This document shows positions 11,553 to 23,771 of a stretch of DNA of 64,000 nt, in pieces. Under the pieces are notes generated by a model. That model was not told the origin of the DNA. It made no database searches and saw nothing but the letters and a program-made list of their open reading frames with translations. The position numbers were made by a program, and so were the translations under genes. This DNA comes from Hordeum vulgare subsp. vulgare (lineage: Eukaryota > Streptophyta > Magnoliopsida > Poales > Poaceae). Location of the stretch: positions 214,780,741 to 214,844,740 of the forward strand of contig NC_058518.1 of assembly GCF_904849725.1 (NCBI RefSeq), in the 5' to 3' direction. The first letter of the stretch is position 1. Each line of letters begins with the position of its first letter.

Positions 11553-12396
11553 TTTCGGTGTTCTAGGAATGGGGGTACCCAGACCTGCCCGCCTGTCGCC
11601 CAGGGCTGGCCCACTTCATCAAGCAAACGCAATCAGGCGCGACACCACTCAATGCAAGGCTTTCGCGAAGGCTCGAGCCTCACGAGGAGGAGGAGCACCA
11701 AGACCCGTAGTGGGCCTCCTCAGGACCCCTCCGTACCGGCGGATCTTCCGAGGCCAGACCCGACTTTAGGAGTCAAGGATGACGTGGGGAAAGGACAGGC
11801 GAGCAACGGATTGCAAGATGGTGCAGTTTCCCCTTTCGTGCAAAGGAGGGAAGGTCATATGCAGGTTCCCAAGGCATCTTCCAAAGGTTTCCATTCTGGT
11901 GCAACAAGGCCACCGCCGCCCGCTAGCAAGATGGATGTCATCCCTGGACCTGTCCCTGCAGTGCTGGCAGGCACTTTGTAGGCGAAGACCACCTTTTGAC
12001 AGGGGAGCATATTCCGCTGTTCCCCTTCAAAATTGGCCATTGTGGGATCCCTTCCTATCCTTGCAATACGAGAAGAGGACCGGGGCCAACATTATATATA
12101 GAGGACTGGATACTTTCACACGAAGGCCACCCAGCCTCCTGAGGCTCTCGAATATTGTACTAGTTCATGCACCAACCTCCACGAGATGTAATCCACCAAA
12201 GCAGGAGTAGGGTATTATGCTTCACTGCAGCCTGAACCCTGGGTAAACCACCTTCTTTTGTGTGTTCCTCACCTTCGAGTGAGTTCATTGCCATATCCTG
12301 CGAGTAGCGAGTTAGGTGAGGCAAGCCCACGAGAGATCTTTGTACACGCCCCTTAGTTTGAATCTTTAAGGGTTTTGCGGAGCGTGAAATACGATA
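11553..12396 (+). repeat. RLG-A 3' LTR
   Basis: 844 bp, starting tttcggtgttctagg (TG mutated to TT) and ending atacgata (CA mutated to TA). Followed by the TSD gaatc. It aligns end to end with the 878-bp RLG-B LTR and, apart from the 428-bp gap, with the 5' LTR. Confidence 0.88.
12093..12100 (+). promoter_or_regulatory. TATA box of RLG-A LTR
   Basis: TATATATA about 540 bp into the LTR, followed by gaggactgg. The position agrees with the TATA of the RLG-B LTR at 51265-51276. Confidence 0.55.
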
Positions 12397-12401
12397 GAAT
12401 C
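12397..12401. other. Target-site duplication of RLG-A (right)
   Basis: gaatc, identical to 3370-3374. Confidence 0.9.
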
Positions 12402-15116
12402 AAATGAAGTGATTAATATATACTATCGTGTTGTAAATTTTCATGCCATCATATGCCCTGTAGCATGTGTTTTTCTTGCTGCCAATACGCCATCATAATC
12501 AAAACTACACTCTTAAAAACTAATAGTTTTACTAAGTCTGAAAATGTGTTCAACTTGTGAGTTCGCGAGCTCTTTTCCTAGTGAGCCATGGTTTTATTGC
12601 ATTTGCTGTTAGGAGATGGTTGTTGTGCATCTTGCTCACTATTGCCTCATGTCTTGTTTGAGCATTTTAGAATCCTGTAGGGGTTTGTTTTGGTGTGTAT
12701 TAAATGTCAAGTTGCTGTTTTGGGTAGATTAAATATATTTTTTGTATTGGTTGTAGTTGTTGAACCGTTCCTCCGTTTTGAACATGACATATACGAAATT
12801 TGCTTAGAATATCATGTAGTTCCATGATAACTTGTTGCATCTATTTTAACATGTTTGTGACTGTCATTCGTATACATTTTGCATTCATGCCATATCGTCT
12901 TGTGTTGGTCATATCTTTTAGACCGTAGCTCCGATTTGGATGATCAATATCTGTAAATCGACTAGAATGACGTGTAGAATCACATGGTACACTTTATTTT
13001 ATTTTTAATAAATATAAACTTGTGTTTAGTTCATATATGGACCAATTTCTAAATTAACATATGGGATAATTTTGGAAATACTATAAGTTGTTTCCGACCT
13101 CATTCAAAATGCCTAGATAGTATAGTTTATTTATGCTTCACCTCTTTACATGTTTAACAACATTTAATATTGTCGTGTACCTAAACGGGAGTGAACTAAA
13201 TAATTCGAATATGGAGTTTCCTCAATATGAAACGAGTTCCATATTGAGCTTCACTTGACATGTATGAGATAATTGTCGTGCTTTGTCGTGTCGTGCATAA
13301 TTAAATGGACATGCATCATAATTGCTTGCACATCATGTGATGCATATGTTGTGGTGTTTATTGTGTTTTGATTGTTTGTTTTTGGATTGTTTCTTCTCGA
13401 TGGAGTTTCGAACCGCTTTGGACTGTGAGGATTCGTTCGACTATGTTGGTTTGTCTGCTTCCCGGAGTCATTCTTCTTCCCAGGGGTATCACATGCAAGA
13501 TGATCATTTCCCTAGATACCGCTACTATCATTAACATGCTAGCTGTGTCGTATGTTTACCTATGTCTCACTTCCAACCACCGATTATGTCAAGCCTCCCA
13601 ACATTGCCATGAAAAGCCTCTAACCTTTCCACAACCTAGAAAACCCTTATTTGGCTATGTTACCTCTTGACCAGCCTTCTTATAGCACTGCTTGTTGCAC
13701 GTGCAGTTGCTTACATGTGCCAACATGGATTCTTTGTTATATCAACATATAATTGCTATTTAGTTTAATGCACCTACATAATTGGTAAAAGGTGGAAGGC
13801 CTGGCCTTCTAGACTGTTGTTTTGTTCCATCTTTGCTGCCCTAGTTACTTTTGTATCGGCGTTATGTTCTGTATTTGAGCACTCCTAACATGCTTGGGGT
13901 TGTTATAGGGACCCCCTTGATTTTAGTTTTGGGATAAAACACTTCTGACAAGGCCCACCTTTTGTACCATATTTGCCCATCATAATAATACTGAACATCG
14001 TTATTAAAAGATACGATGTCATGAACCCGAGGAGTAATTCATGATAATACAGGGGGGCCAGTGTTGGTGGTGTAGGTCCCAAACGGGCAGACTGCGGGGC
14101 CACCATGGGGAAACTCGACATTTGGTTTTACTCATAGTGTGACCCATCCGATAGTGCCCTGAGAACAAGATATGTCGCTCCTATCTGGGTTTAGCGTTGC
14201 TGGATTTGTTTTACTCTTGTCTAAGGTCTTGTGCACCAGGATATTGGTGATACTTCAGGCTATCTCGAGGTTCAGGTTTTCTCTCCAAGGCAGCTTGTGG
14301 TAGTTTGTGATGGACTGGTTGGAGCATGCCTCAAGGGTTAAACCTTTCTGAGAGTCGTGCCTGCGGTTATGTGGCAACTTGGAAACTTTGTTTAACACCC
14401 GGTCATATCAGACTTGAAGTAAACTCCATTCAAATATGCCAAATGTGTCTGTAACCATGAGTGTCTCTACTTGCGAGTCTCCGATCCGAGAAAGGACACG
14501 GTGGGGTTATGTTTGAATTCAGAAGGTGTCCATGATCACTTCGTGATCATGATTATGTCACATCCGTTATGCATAGATAACCCCCTCTTATTCTTTTACT
14601 CGCAAGTTATCCAATCAAATAAATTATTAGTTGCTTGCTGGAGCCTCACAACTTAACCATACCTCACGCATTAAGCTTCGCTAGTGTTGATACCTTTGGA
14701 AATGAGATTTATGAGTCCCGGTGGCTCACATATTACTATAACAACAGTTGGAGGTACACGTAAAGCGATACTTCGATGTGAGTGTAGTGATTGTTCTATA
14801 TGAAGTTTTCTTATTCATCGATCTAGGACGGGTTCCATGCCGACAGTCTCGGATATGAAGGATGGATGTCATTTTTTGATCATCTCATTTCGTCAGTAGT
14901 CGGACCCAGCTATTCTACATGATGTGTGAATGTATTGTTGTATTAAAATGTTCATGATATAGCTTGTGGCGAGTGTAAGCCAATTGCATATACTCATCTC
15001 TTCTGTACATGTACTTGTCACGATATCCATTCTTGCAAAACGACGAGATGCGCTTCTATGCCTGGGGCGGCCCTCGAGCCAAAATAAGGATATGATCGCA
15101 TCTTGGGCATTACAGG
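12402..15116. other. Unclassified AT-rich segment, right part; ends in gggcattaca
   Basis: Continues the 2568-3374 sequence. No coding frame of significance. Style and phrases such as 'gaccgtagctccgatttgg' look like the middle of a long LTR. The right edge is sharp: sequence from 15117 (ggccacctgatcg) aligns with 52276 onward while everything left of it does not. The edge reads gggcattaca, the reverse complement of tgtaatgccc, a common plant LTR terminus. An old solo LTR or LTR fragment is the best guess; the left end was not found. Confidence 0.45.
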
Positions 15117-16908
15117 CCACCTGATCGCCGACGAATGACTGAGCTCCAGCAACCAACTCCACCCCCACTCGAGTTGTGGCTCCTCCCTGGTTCTATTCCT
15201 GTCGCTAGCTTGCCTCATCGTGCTCCCCATCGTCACTGGTTGACCCGTGTGTCTTCAGGATAGAGGTTGACGACGGCCTTGACAAGGGGGGCACACTTGT
15301 CTGCCTCAACCTCGCCCCCGCGTCTCTCCCCTCTCGATGACCCCCGGGCCTCGCCCGTCAGGTTTAAACCTGACATGCGCGGGAGTACCAAGTCCCTTGA
15401 GCCTGCCTTGCTGGTTGGGCTGGCTCGGCTAACTACTCTTGGCCCATGGGTAGAGTACCAATTTTCTTTTTCTTTTTCTTCCTTATTTCCAAAATTTCCA
15501 TAGATTCAATTAATTGTCCTAATCTAACAATTCCACCACATAAATTCTTGTAATAACCCAAGCTATTTAATGATGCCACTTGTGCTATTTTTGTAATAAA
15601 TTTTATATTCTGATTTTATTTAAAACCCTATTTTAAGCATTTAGAGTCTTTGTTAAAATGCTTTTTGTTAATTTTTACACCCCCAAACAAAAACCTAATA
15701 ATTTTCTCATTGCTAGGATTCACCCTATTATTTTACAAAAATAGTTTTACATTTTTTGGAGTGATTTATTTTCCTTGTTTTGTCGTGGTCTTGTTTTTCC
15801 CCGATATAATTGTGACGATAGATTGCGTGTTGACGAAGGATTAGAACCATAAAACTTTGAAGACTACGGAGACTTTGTTGAGCCAGGCAAGGATCCCTTT
15901 AACCATGACTTGAAACCATTATTATCCATATCATATGGCACTTTATATCGTTGCATCTAAATCATGTTGAATCGGTGACCACCTTGATGGGTTGTCTCCG
16001 ATACTTTCTCGCTGATACTTGCACTGGGCATGACCCTACCTTCCTATGAGGGTTGTCCTGGTGGGAAGTAGTTTGAATGCTATGTAGTGCTACGAAAATT
16101 GGATGGCATTATGCATGGTGCTAGAAACAACGGAGTTTTCGAAGACTTTTCGAAAACCTAGTCGGGTGCCACTAATGCCCGAGGAAGATGATGATTGAGC
16201 CAGGTAACCACTTGAGAAATAAGTGGAGTACGTGGCAAGAGATTGCGTTGTTTTCAAAAACGGATTTGTTTAAGTGGCGATCGTTATTCCAACTTTACAT
16301 GTCCGACCTCGATACACCTTATGGGACGTGGCTTTGTTGATTAATATGATCGGTAGTAGCTGAGATCCCGCATTACTTGTGGCTGGAGTGACGTGGTCAC
16401 TCTAGATACGGGGTCGTGCAGGATAGGACACCCATGGGATGTTTTCATAGACACTGGGCGCACCGTTGTGTGCCCTCGTTGATGATACTTGTGATGTATA
16501 TCAAGAGGGATGGCACCAACAAGAGGACTCTTTGTTAGTATCATCATGGGAAAGGCATTGTTCGGGGTACTTACCTCGGGTATAGCTAATACAACGAGTA
16601 ATGGATTGACACAAAAGTTTCTCGTGACTTGTGGGTGAAGTGTGCAACCTTTGTATTGGGTAAAACTATTCGAATAACCATGTCCACGGTCAAGGATAGT
16701 TGGATGACCACTCTTGGGCTACGTCCATTGTTACAAAGCCGTTTGTGTGTGTGTGGGTTACGAAAATTGGATGGCATTATGCATTATGCATGGTGTTAGT
16801 TGTGTAAGATGGTATGTATGGATGTAAGACTCTTGTTATTCGATTTCCCTCTGTTCAGTGAGCATTGATCTCTGGGATCACTATACACGTGCATTTGGTG
16901 ATAACTAC
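15117..16908 (+). repeat. RLG-D 5' LTR, part left of CACTA-H
   Basis: Aligns with 52276-52755 (shared 'gtcgctagcttgcctcatcg', 'ctcgcccccgcgtctctccc' and 'caggtttaaacct') and then with 56860-58760 of the RLG-E LTR ('gggtgccactaatgcccgag' at 16164 and 57634). It is interrupted at 16908 within the LTR's last 50 bases. ORFs in it are not credible. Confidence 0.8.
16906..16908. other. CACTA-H target-site duplication (left)
   Basis: tac, repeated at 26655-26657. Three-base duplications are the rule for CACTA elements. Confidence 0.85.
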
Positions 16909-16940
16909 CACTACTGGAATTGATAAATTTGCCGTCTGCC
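16909..16940 (+). repeat. CACTA-H left terminal inverted repeat
   Basis: Begins CACTACTGG; matches the complement of the right end with a few mismatches and two missing bases. Confidence 0.9.
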
Positions 16941-17200
16941 GTGCCTTTGCCGTCTGCTGACGCATGGCAAAGATGCTCTTTGCCGTCAGTTGGTACAAAG
17001 CGGACGGCAAAGAGGTTGCAGATGGCAAAGGTCTTATTTGTCGTCTGCCACCTCTTTGCCGTCTGCTGACTAATGGCAAAGGCCCTAAAGGCGGACGGCA
17101 AAGGGGCGACACCCTAACGGCCAACCCGCGCCGCACCCCACCGACCCATTTGTCGTCTGCCTCCCAGCCTTTGCAGACGGCAAAGGAGCTCCCCCTAACG
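16930..17200. repeat. CACTA-H left subterminal repeats
   Basis: Multiple 'tttgccgtctgc' and 'gacggcaaag' motifs in both orientations, spaced 15-60 bp. In En/Spm such motifs bind the TNPA-type protein. Confidence 0.85.
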
Positions 17201-17880
17201 GCGCCCAGCCCCCACTCCCCGCTCCCCTAACGGCCAACTCCAGCGCACTGCCCACCCCCCTAACGGCGCCCAGCCCCCTCCCCGCGCACTGCCCACTCCA
17301 GCGTCGCCGCCCCTCCTCCCCGCGCAACTCCTCCCCTCGCCGGAGCTCGCCCTCCCCTCCTCCCCGCGCCCGTCCTCCACGCGCCCCTCCTTCCCGTGCC
17401 CTGCCCACCCGAGTGCCACCGCCGCCACCACCGGAGCCCCCACCACCGCCGTGCGGCCGGAGGTCGCCCTCCCCTCCTCCCCCCGCACCTCCTCCCCGCC
17501 GCCCAGGGCCGGAGCTCGCCCTCCCCTCCTCGCACTGCCCTCCGCCCCGGCCGCCCACTGCCCCTATGCAGGTAAGGTTTTTTTTTTCTTTTTCGCTTTA
17601 TTTCTTGTTTTTTTTTAAATTAGATAGTTAATTTAGATAGTTTGTTTATTTTGTGTTTTTTCTGTTAAATTGGATAGTTAGTTTTTTCTTCTTCTGTGTT
17701 TATGTTAAATTAGATAGTTAGTTTATTAAGTAGAAAAAGTAGATAGAAAAGAAAAAAATAGATAGAAAAAAGAAATGATAGATGAACAAGGGTATGGGCC
17801 CCAAAAAAGAAATGATAGATTTGCATTTGAAGTAAATGTGCATTTTTGACAGAAGTTGCATGTTAAGAAAATAAGAGAAT
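17201..17880. other. CACTA-H GC-rich leader and T-rich tract
   Basis: 17201-17570 is very C/G rich ('ctcccctcctccccgcgc' repeated) and ends 'atgcaggtaaggtttt', a good 5' splice-site context that may mark the end of a first non-coding or short coding exon. 17571-17880 is T-rich and looks like intron. Arg/Gly-rich ORFs on the minus strand are composition artefacts. Confidence 0.5.
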
Positions 17881-18115
17881 AATAAACTAGAAGAAGAAAG
17901 AAGAAGAAGAAGAAGAAAGAGGAGAGGAGGAGAAATACAAAAGAAAGAAGAAGAAGAAGAAGAAGAAGAAGAAGAAAGAGGAGAGGAGGAGAAAGATAAA
18001 AGAAAGAAGAAGAAGAGGAGGAGGAGGAGGAGGAGGAGGAGAAAAAAGAAGCAGAAGAATAATATGATGATCAAGAAGAAGAAGAAGAGGAGGAGAGAGG
18101 AGAAGAAGAAAGAAA
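17881..18115. repeat. (GAA/GGA)n purine tract
   Basis: About 230 bp of almost pure purine on the + strand, with gaagaagaag and gaggaggagg runs and an internal ~65-bp duplication (gaagaaagaggagaggagga). Confidence 0.9.
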
Positions 18116-18545
18116 GGATCCCGACCCCCGACCCCCGACGCCCGACGCCACCAACCCCCGACCCTCGACCCCCAACCTCCGACGCCATTGAGACCCGACC
18201 CCCAACCCCCGACGCCCGACACCCGACTCCACTAACCCCCGACCCCCGATGCCCGACGCCATTGACCCTCGACCCTCTACCCCCGACGCCCGATGCCACT
18301 GACCCTCGACTCCCGACGCCACTGACCCTCGACCCCCGACCCACGACGCCCCCGGCCCCTAACCCCCGACCCCCGACCCCCGACACCTCTTCGGCCTCTT
18401 GTTGACCAAAGAGACCCCAACCCCCGACGCCAGTGATCCTCGACCCCCGACCACCGACACAACTAACCCCCGACCGCCGACGCCACCGACTCCCGACACC
18501 ACCGACCATCGACGCCACCGACACCCGACACCACCGACCATCACC
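18116..18545. repeat. Cytosine-rich minisatellite, cgacccccgacgcc-type units
   Basis: About 430 bp built from 7-bp blocks (cgacccc, cgacgcc, actgacc) in irregular higher-order order. Translating either strand gives artificial low-complexity peptides. Confidence 0.9.
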
Positions 18546-19279
18546 GCCACTAAGCCGACGGGGTCATAATTTTGTAAATTATGAGTTAGGTCACATATTT
18601 TACGATTATGTTAATTATAAAAACATCATATTTGTGTTGATCGGGTGAATTTCAATGTGCAGTTGTTCGACGACCGCCACGTGCGTTGGACGAGCTCCGC
18701 CCTTGCGTTTGTTGGTGAGCACAAATGACTTCTCCTCCTACCCCCTTAATTTGCTCTGTCCCGGTCTTCGTGCCGATGAAACTTGCTAGCTATAGGTTTC
18801 TTCAATCATTAATATGCGTGACCAGTATGCGTCTCCCGTTCGAAAGGGCGACATCTATAAATATGCATTTTTTTGCATATTTATAACCGCCATCCTTTCG
18901 AATTGTCCAACATTATCCATGGACAGCCCGAGTATGTGTAGATTGGGTTTGTTTTCCCATATGCTGTGCTCCGGATCCGATGCGGAATTTCATGAGTGCC
19001 TCCCCTGTTGTTCTCCGGGTACACATCCTCTCTGCTTATTGCCGAGACGTGTATCAGGAGAACAGCGGGGAGGTGCTGCCGAAATTCTGCGTCGCATCTG
19101 GAGCAGAGCATGGGAAAACGAACCCAGTCTACACATACTCGGGTGGGATTAGGACCTATCTTTACCTATTAGCGTGTAGGTTGCATGGACGTAATAAAAC
19201 TCACAAATTTGATTAGCGTATGAGTATAGATGATGAATTATATATTTATTTCTTGTGCCCCCATAGGTAGCTAGGCAAC
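18546..19279 (+). other. CACTA-H segment before the transposase ORF
   Basis: No coding frame is convincing. At 18955-19145 a sequence with 'catatgctgtgctccggatc' appears and is partly echoed in inverted form at 18896-18960, consistent with the leader region of a TNP2-type gene. Confidence 0.4.
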
Positions 19280-22200
19280 ATGAGTGATCATGCTTGGATG
19301 TACACTGGTCACCCTAGTCAGAAATACATGACCCATGAATGGTTAACAAAAACCAGGGGGTTTGTGAGAGCCGCATTTGCAAATGGCCAGCATAAAACTT
19401 GGTGCCCCTGTCCCAACTGCGACAACTAGAAAAAGCAGACAGAGTTTGAAATGGGTAAACACCTGCAGAAGTGGGGTTTTACACCTAATTATATGGTGTG
19501 GACTTTTCATGGTGAGTCTGACCAATGTGCCAGAGCTGAGGTGATTCGTCGTCGCACCGACGAGCATGGTACCGGGATTGAAGACATGGTGCAAGACTTT
19601 GATGATGCTTGTGATTCGGACGATGAGATGGAGGAATCTGCAAAGGCCTTCTATGAAATGCTGGAGTCTTCAAAACGTCCTCTCCACGAGCAGACTGAGC
19701 TTTGTCAGCTGGATGCCATCGCACAAGTAATGGCTCTAAAGGCTCAATTCAACCTAGGCAGAGAATGCAACGACGCGATGATGACGATATTTGGACGCTT
19801 TATACCCAAAGGCCATGTACTGCCTGCAAACCTGTACCAGTCAGAGAAAATCTCCGTGTACTTAAGATGCCCTATGAGAAGATACATGCATGTGAGAATG
19901 GATGTGCCTTATTTAGGCTTGAGTATGCGGACTTGAACTATTGCCCCATTTGCAATTCTTCCACGTATATTGTGGTATACAACGGCATTGGTGAGAAGAA
20001 TCAGACCAAAATCCCCATTAGTGTTCTTCGATATCTGCCAATCGTACCAAGACTTCAACGTCTTTTCATGGTCGAAGAGACGGCCAGACAGATGACATGC
20101 CACAAATTGGGCAAAAGAACCGAACTAGATGCGGATGGGAACAAGATGCTGGTACACACTTTAGATGGTTTTGCGTGGAGGCACTTCGATGCATTACATA
20201 AGGATAAATCGGAAGATCCAAGGCATCCTAGAGTTGCCATCAGCACGGATGGGTTCAATATGTATGGTATGACGACAGCACAATACAGTTGTTGGCCTGT
20301 ATTTGTCATTCCACTAAATTTGCCACCCGGAGAGATTATGAAAAGAAAGAACATATTCCTGACATTGATAATTCCAGGGCCCAACTATCTGGGGAAGAAT
20401 ATGAATGTGTACATTCAACCGCTTAAGGATGAGTTGCAAGAAGCCTGGGATAATGGGATCAAGACCTACGACGCGGCTACGAAAACAAATTTCAAAATGC
20501 ATGTGTGGTACATGTACTCGAAGCATGATTATCCGGCGTTTGCGCTATTCGCTGGCTGGTGTGTGCATGGAAGGTTCCCGTGCACCACATGCAAGGCAGC
20601 TCTTCAGTTCCGTTGGCTGCAGGCTGGTCGCAAGTATTCTTGCTTCGACATGCATAGACAATTCCTACATCCTGACCATAAGTTCAGAGAACACAAGAAG
20701 AATTTCATCAAAGGTAGAGTTGTCAAAAACACTGCACCAGCTGCATTGACAGGCCAACAAACCCTTGATCAGTTAAACGCTCTCGAGCCTGATCCTTTGC
20801 GTCCAGGATACTTCAAAGGGTATAATACGGAATACGCCTAGACTCACAAGTCATGCTTATGGGATCTCCCTTACTTCAAAGACCTCCTTTGCCCACACAA
20901 CATTGACGTGATGCACACTGAAAAGAATATTGCGGAGGCCATTTTTGGTACATTGTTCGGCATAGAGGGGAAGTCAAAAGATAATCCTAAGGCTAGAGTC
21001 GACCTGGAGGCTCTATGTGATAGACTGTTGCAAAACATGCGACAACGGAAAGGAAAGCAAAGCATAGCGAAGCCAAAGGCATGGTTCAATCTTGAAAGGC
21101 CAGCTATGAGGGAAATGCTATTGTGGGTGAAAATGCGGTTGATGTTCCCCGATGGGTATGCTGCGAATCTAAAGAGGGGAGCGAGTCTTGAGAAATTGAA
21201 AATATTTGGGCTCAAGAGTCATGATTGGCACATATGGATTGAGCGGGTAATGCCGGTGATGTTGTGTGGCTTTATCCCTGAGGATGAATGGCTAGTACTG
21301 GCAGAGCTAAGCTATTTCTTCCGTTCTCCTTGTGCGAAAGAACTATCGCCTGGCGTGCTAGATGAAATGGAAGAGTTGGCGCCGGAGTTGATATGCAAAT
21401 TAGAAAAGATCTTTCCACCGGGCTTCTTCAATCCAATGCAACATTTGATTTTGCATCTCCCGACCGAGGCAAGAATGGGGGGCCCGTTCAAAATCGATGG
21501 TGCTACTCAACTGAGAGGATGCACATGACGCTTCGAGCTAAGTGTAAAAATAAACGTAGAATTGAAGCATCGATGGCCGAGGCATTCATTACTGAGGAGG
21601 CGGCAAACTTCGTGACAGCACACTACGAAGCCAAAAATCATCATTTGCATAACCCAAAGCCTCGGTACAGTGATGGCGCTCGAGAAAAAGTTCGATCCAA
21701 GCTCAGCCTATTCAAAGGTAAGCTCTCACCATCCGGTGCTTCAAAAGGGAAATCGTTGGATGTCGAAGAATGGCGGACCATTTCATTGTATATCTTCACC
21801 AACCTAACAGAAGTGCGGCCGTACATCGAGTATGTTCTCGGTAATTTATTGTTCCGCAACTTCTAATTGCTTTGAACTACTCTTATTCCCGGATATTTAA
21901 TATAGTCGATACATCGCTGAATTCACGGATGGAACGGTCATCGAAAAGGATTCCATCGAAGAGTATGAGCTTCTCGCAAAGCATGGAGGCGACTATCCCG
22001 GTTTCATCTCTTGGTTCAAACAAAGGGTAATTTATTACCATTAAGGGCCCATTTGATTTATTGGTCTAATTTGCGGCTAATACATCCATTCTTTCGTATT
22101 AAACTTGTAGGCTGATGCAGAGTCTATGGACGCCGAGTTGAGACAAGTCGCTAATTGTTTTGACTATAAGGTCCGTTCATTTGACAAATACAACATCAAC

Positions 22201-22941
22201 GGGTATCACTTTCGTACCTTTGGCAAAGAGCTATCTAAGCCTGACCTAAAGACTACAAATTGTTCTGTCTGTGCTATCGGCGAAGGAGACACCGAGTATT
22301 ATGGAAGAGTTGAAGCAATTTATGAACTTCTATTCTATGGTGAAAACCCACTGACCGTCGTAGTCTTCAAATGTTATTGGCTTGAGCCGAGGGAGACTAG
22401 AAGGACTCATGAACATATAGGACTAGTCGAAATCAACCAAAACACCCACTTAGATGTTCCCGATGTCTATATTACGGCTCAACAGGCGACACAAGTTTTC
22501 TATCTACCGCGGGCCTGCCAAACTGATCCAAATCTCAAAGGTTGAGATGTCGTTTATGAAGTGACACCACATTTTAGACCACCTACCCTCAATGAAGAGG
22601 ATTACGAACCTCACATTAACCCAGACACATATGAAGGAGAATTCTTTCAAGAAACACGTATGTCCAAGAAACGTTTCTAGAACCGCTCTACTTCACCCTA
22701 GAACATTGAAGTAGACAGCGACAGTCAATCCGTCTTAACCCCTGAGCCCGAACAGGAAGAGCTGGAAGAAGAAGAGGTTACTGCTGCGGATGACCTGTCA
22801 CTTCTTGACCAATTACATAATGGTGGCCTTCCACATGTTCTTCGTGATAGTGATGATGATGATGCATTTATTGATGATAGTGATGACCATGATGCATTTA
22901 TTGACCCCGAAGCATATATAGACGAGGACGATTGTTATTAG
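19280..22941 (+). pseudogene. TNP2-type CACTA transposase (TNPD homologue), decayed
   Basis: Starts ATGAGTGATCATGC at 19280 with a transposase-associated domain (WMYTG, then CPCPNC). The TNP2 core runs 19840-21530: YCPIC, ISTDGFNMYG, CTTCK and NIDVMHTEKN, which include the acidic residues expected of the catalytic core. DUF4218-like sequence runs 21480-21840 (ERMHMTLRAKCKNKRRIEAS, AEAFITEEAANF). Introns are visible: 21841-21905 and 22027-22110, both GT..AG. The last exon (22111-22941) has a DUF4216-like domain (YYGRVEAIYEL, VVFKCYW) and an acidic tail. Damage: stops at 19427 (TAG), 20839 (TAG), 22543 (TGA) and 22678 (TAG); a one-base deletion near 19850 and a frame change in the G run near 21480. 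It would excise and insert the element in the nucleus if intact. Confidence 0.93.
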
Positions 22942-23126
22942 TTCATGTGAGGTCTTCAACTATTATACTATATATAAATTTTGAGTTCATGTTACGTATT
23001 CAATTTGTATTAGTCATGTTGGTATTTATGACGATGATACACTTAAATTATATACATTTTATTACTCCTGTTTGTATTTATGTTGTACTAATTTCATTTA
23101 CTCTTTGTCATGACAGGTGTTGAAAG
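22942..23126. other. Spacer between the two CACTA-H genes
   Basis: AT-rich, with 'tgttggtatttatg' and 'atatacattttattactc' phrases that are duplicated at 23310-23400. Confidence 0.6.
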
Positions 23127-23721
23127 ATGGTGGGAAAGGGTCGAAAGCACTCTGTGGCTGCTTCTTCGTCGGCGGGTGATGGGATGGGTACTTCCATTCC
23201 TGCCTCGCCTCTTCGGAGAGTGTTTCTCTCTACTTTGCAAGGAGCGGCCCCCGTGAGAGGAGGTTCCCCCCGCGAAGCCGAGAGGCACTAAAGGTACATG
23301 TTGTATTCATGTTGGTATTTATGTTGTACTCATGTTGTATGCATATTGGTATTTATATACATTTTATTACTCATGTTGGTATTTATGTTGTACTAAAGGT
23401 ACACGTGGCCACGGGAGAGGTAGGGCTACACGGTCTCCGCCACCACCCCAAGTTGATTCACCTGAGCACAGGACTTCTAGGGTGGATTCGTCTGAGGTGG
23501 AGGCTACACGGTCTCCGGTTCACGAGCCTCGGGTCGACGAGCCTCAGGTCGACGAGCCTTCGACCCACGAGACTCCTGTCCCAGAGGTTACCTTCCAGGC
23601 GACTCCGGAGCAAAGCAGGGATGATGGTACGTCCCAAGAGACCAAGTGGGATACCTGGCCTGAGGCAAGTGGCCATGCTAGTAGCGACGAGGTGCTGGGT
23701 GAGGGGGCTACCGTGTACTAG
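23127..23721 (+). pseudogene. Second CACTA-H ORF (TNPA-side), truncated
   Basis: Begins MVGKGRKHSVAASSS at 23127 and stops at 23289. After a duplicated AT-rich stretch it resumes (about 23392-23721) as KGTRGHGRGRATRSPPPPQ followed by Val/Asp/Glu/Pro repeats ('RVDEPQVDEPS'), ending GEGATVY. In Triticeae CACTA elements this Pro-rich N-terminal part normally precedes a Ptta/En/Spm (PF03004-like) DNA-binding domain; none follows here and tandem repeats start 50 bp later. So the C-terminal domain appears to be lost. No function is claimed beyond that position. Confidence 0.55.
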
Positions 23722-23771
23722 CGTGGTAGTTCAGGGCTCCCGCTCATACCAGTTTTGGCTTTAATTTGTCA

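Larger units (their letters stand above)
3375..12396 (+). mobile_element. RLG-A: Tat-like Gypsy LTR retrotransposon, gag/protease only, with antisense ORF
   Basis: A 9022-bp element with a perfect 5-bp TSD gaatc. Order: LTR (416 bp, deleted), PBS, gag-protease frame on +, a vestigial region, three kinds of tandem repeats, a large ORF on the minus strand, PPT, LTR (844 bp). No complete RT, RNase H or integrase is present, so it is non-autonomous. LTR ends, PPT area, PBS and the GC-rich spacer repeats match RLG-B in the opposite orientation, so both belong to one family. Tat-lineage assignment rests on the gag zinc-knuckle form, the tandem repeats and the antisense ORF, and on the second RNase H seen in RLG-B. 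Confidence 0.88.

Noticed and set aside
17085..17558. Long Gly/Arg-rich minus-strand ORFs in the CACTA leader
   Set aside because: Produced by C-rich low-complexity repeats; no domain, and several overlapping frames look the same.
17718..18524. 268-aa minus-strand ORF rich in Gly/Val then Ser/Phe/Leu
   Set aside because: A direct translation of the CGACCCC minisatellite and the GAA tract; periodic artefact.
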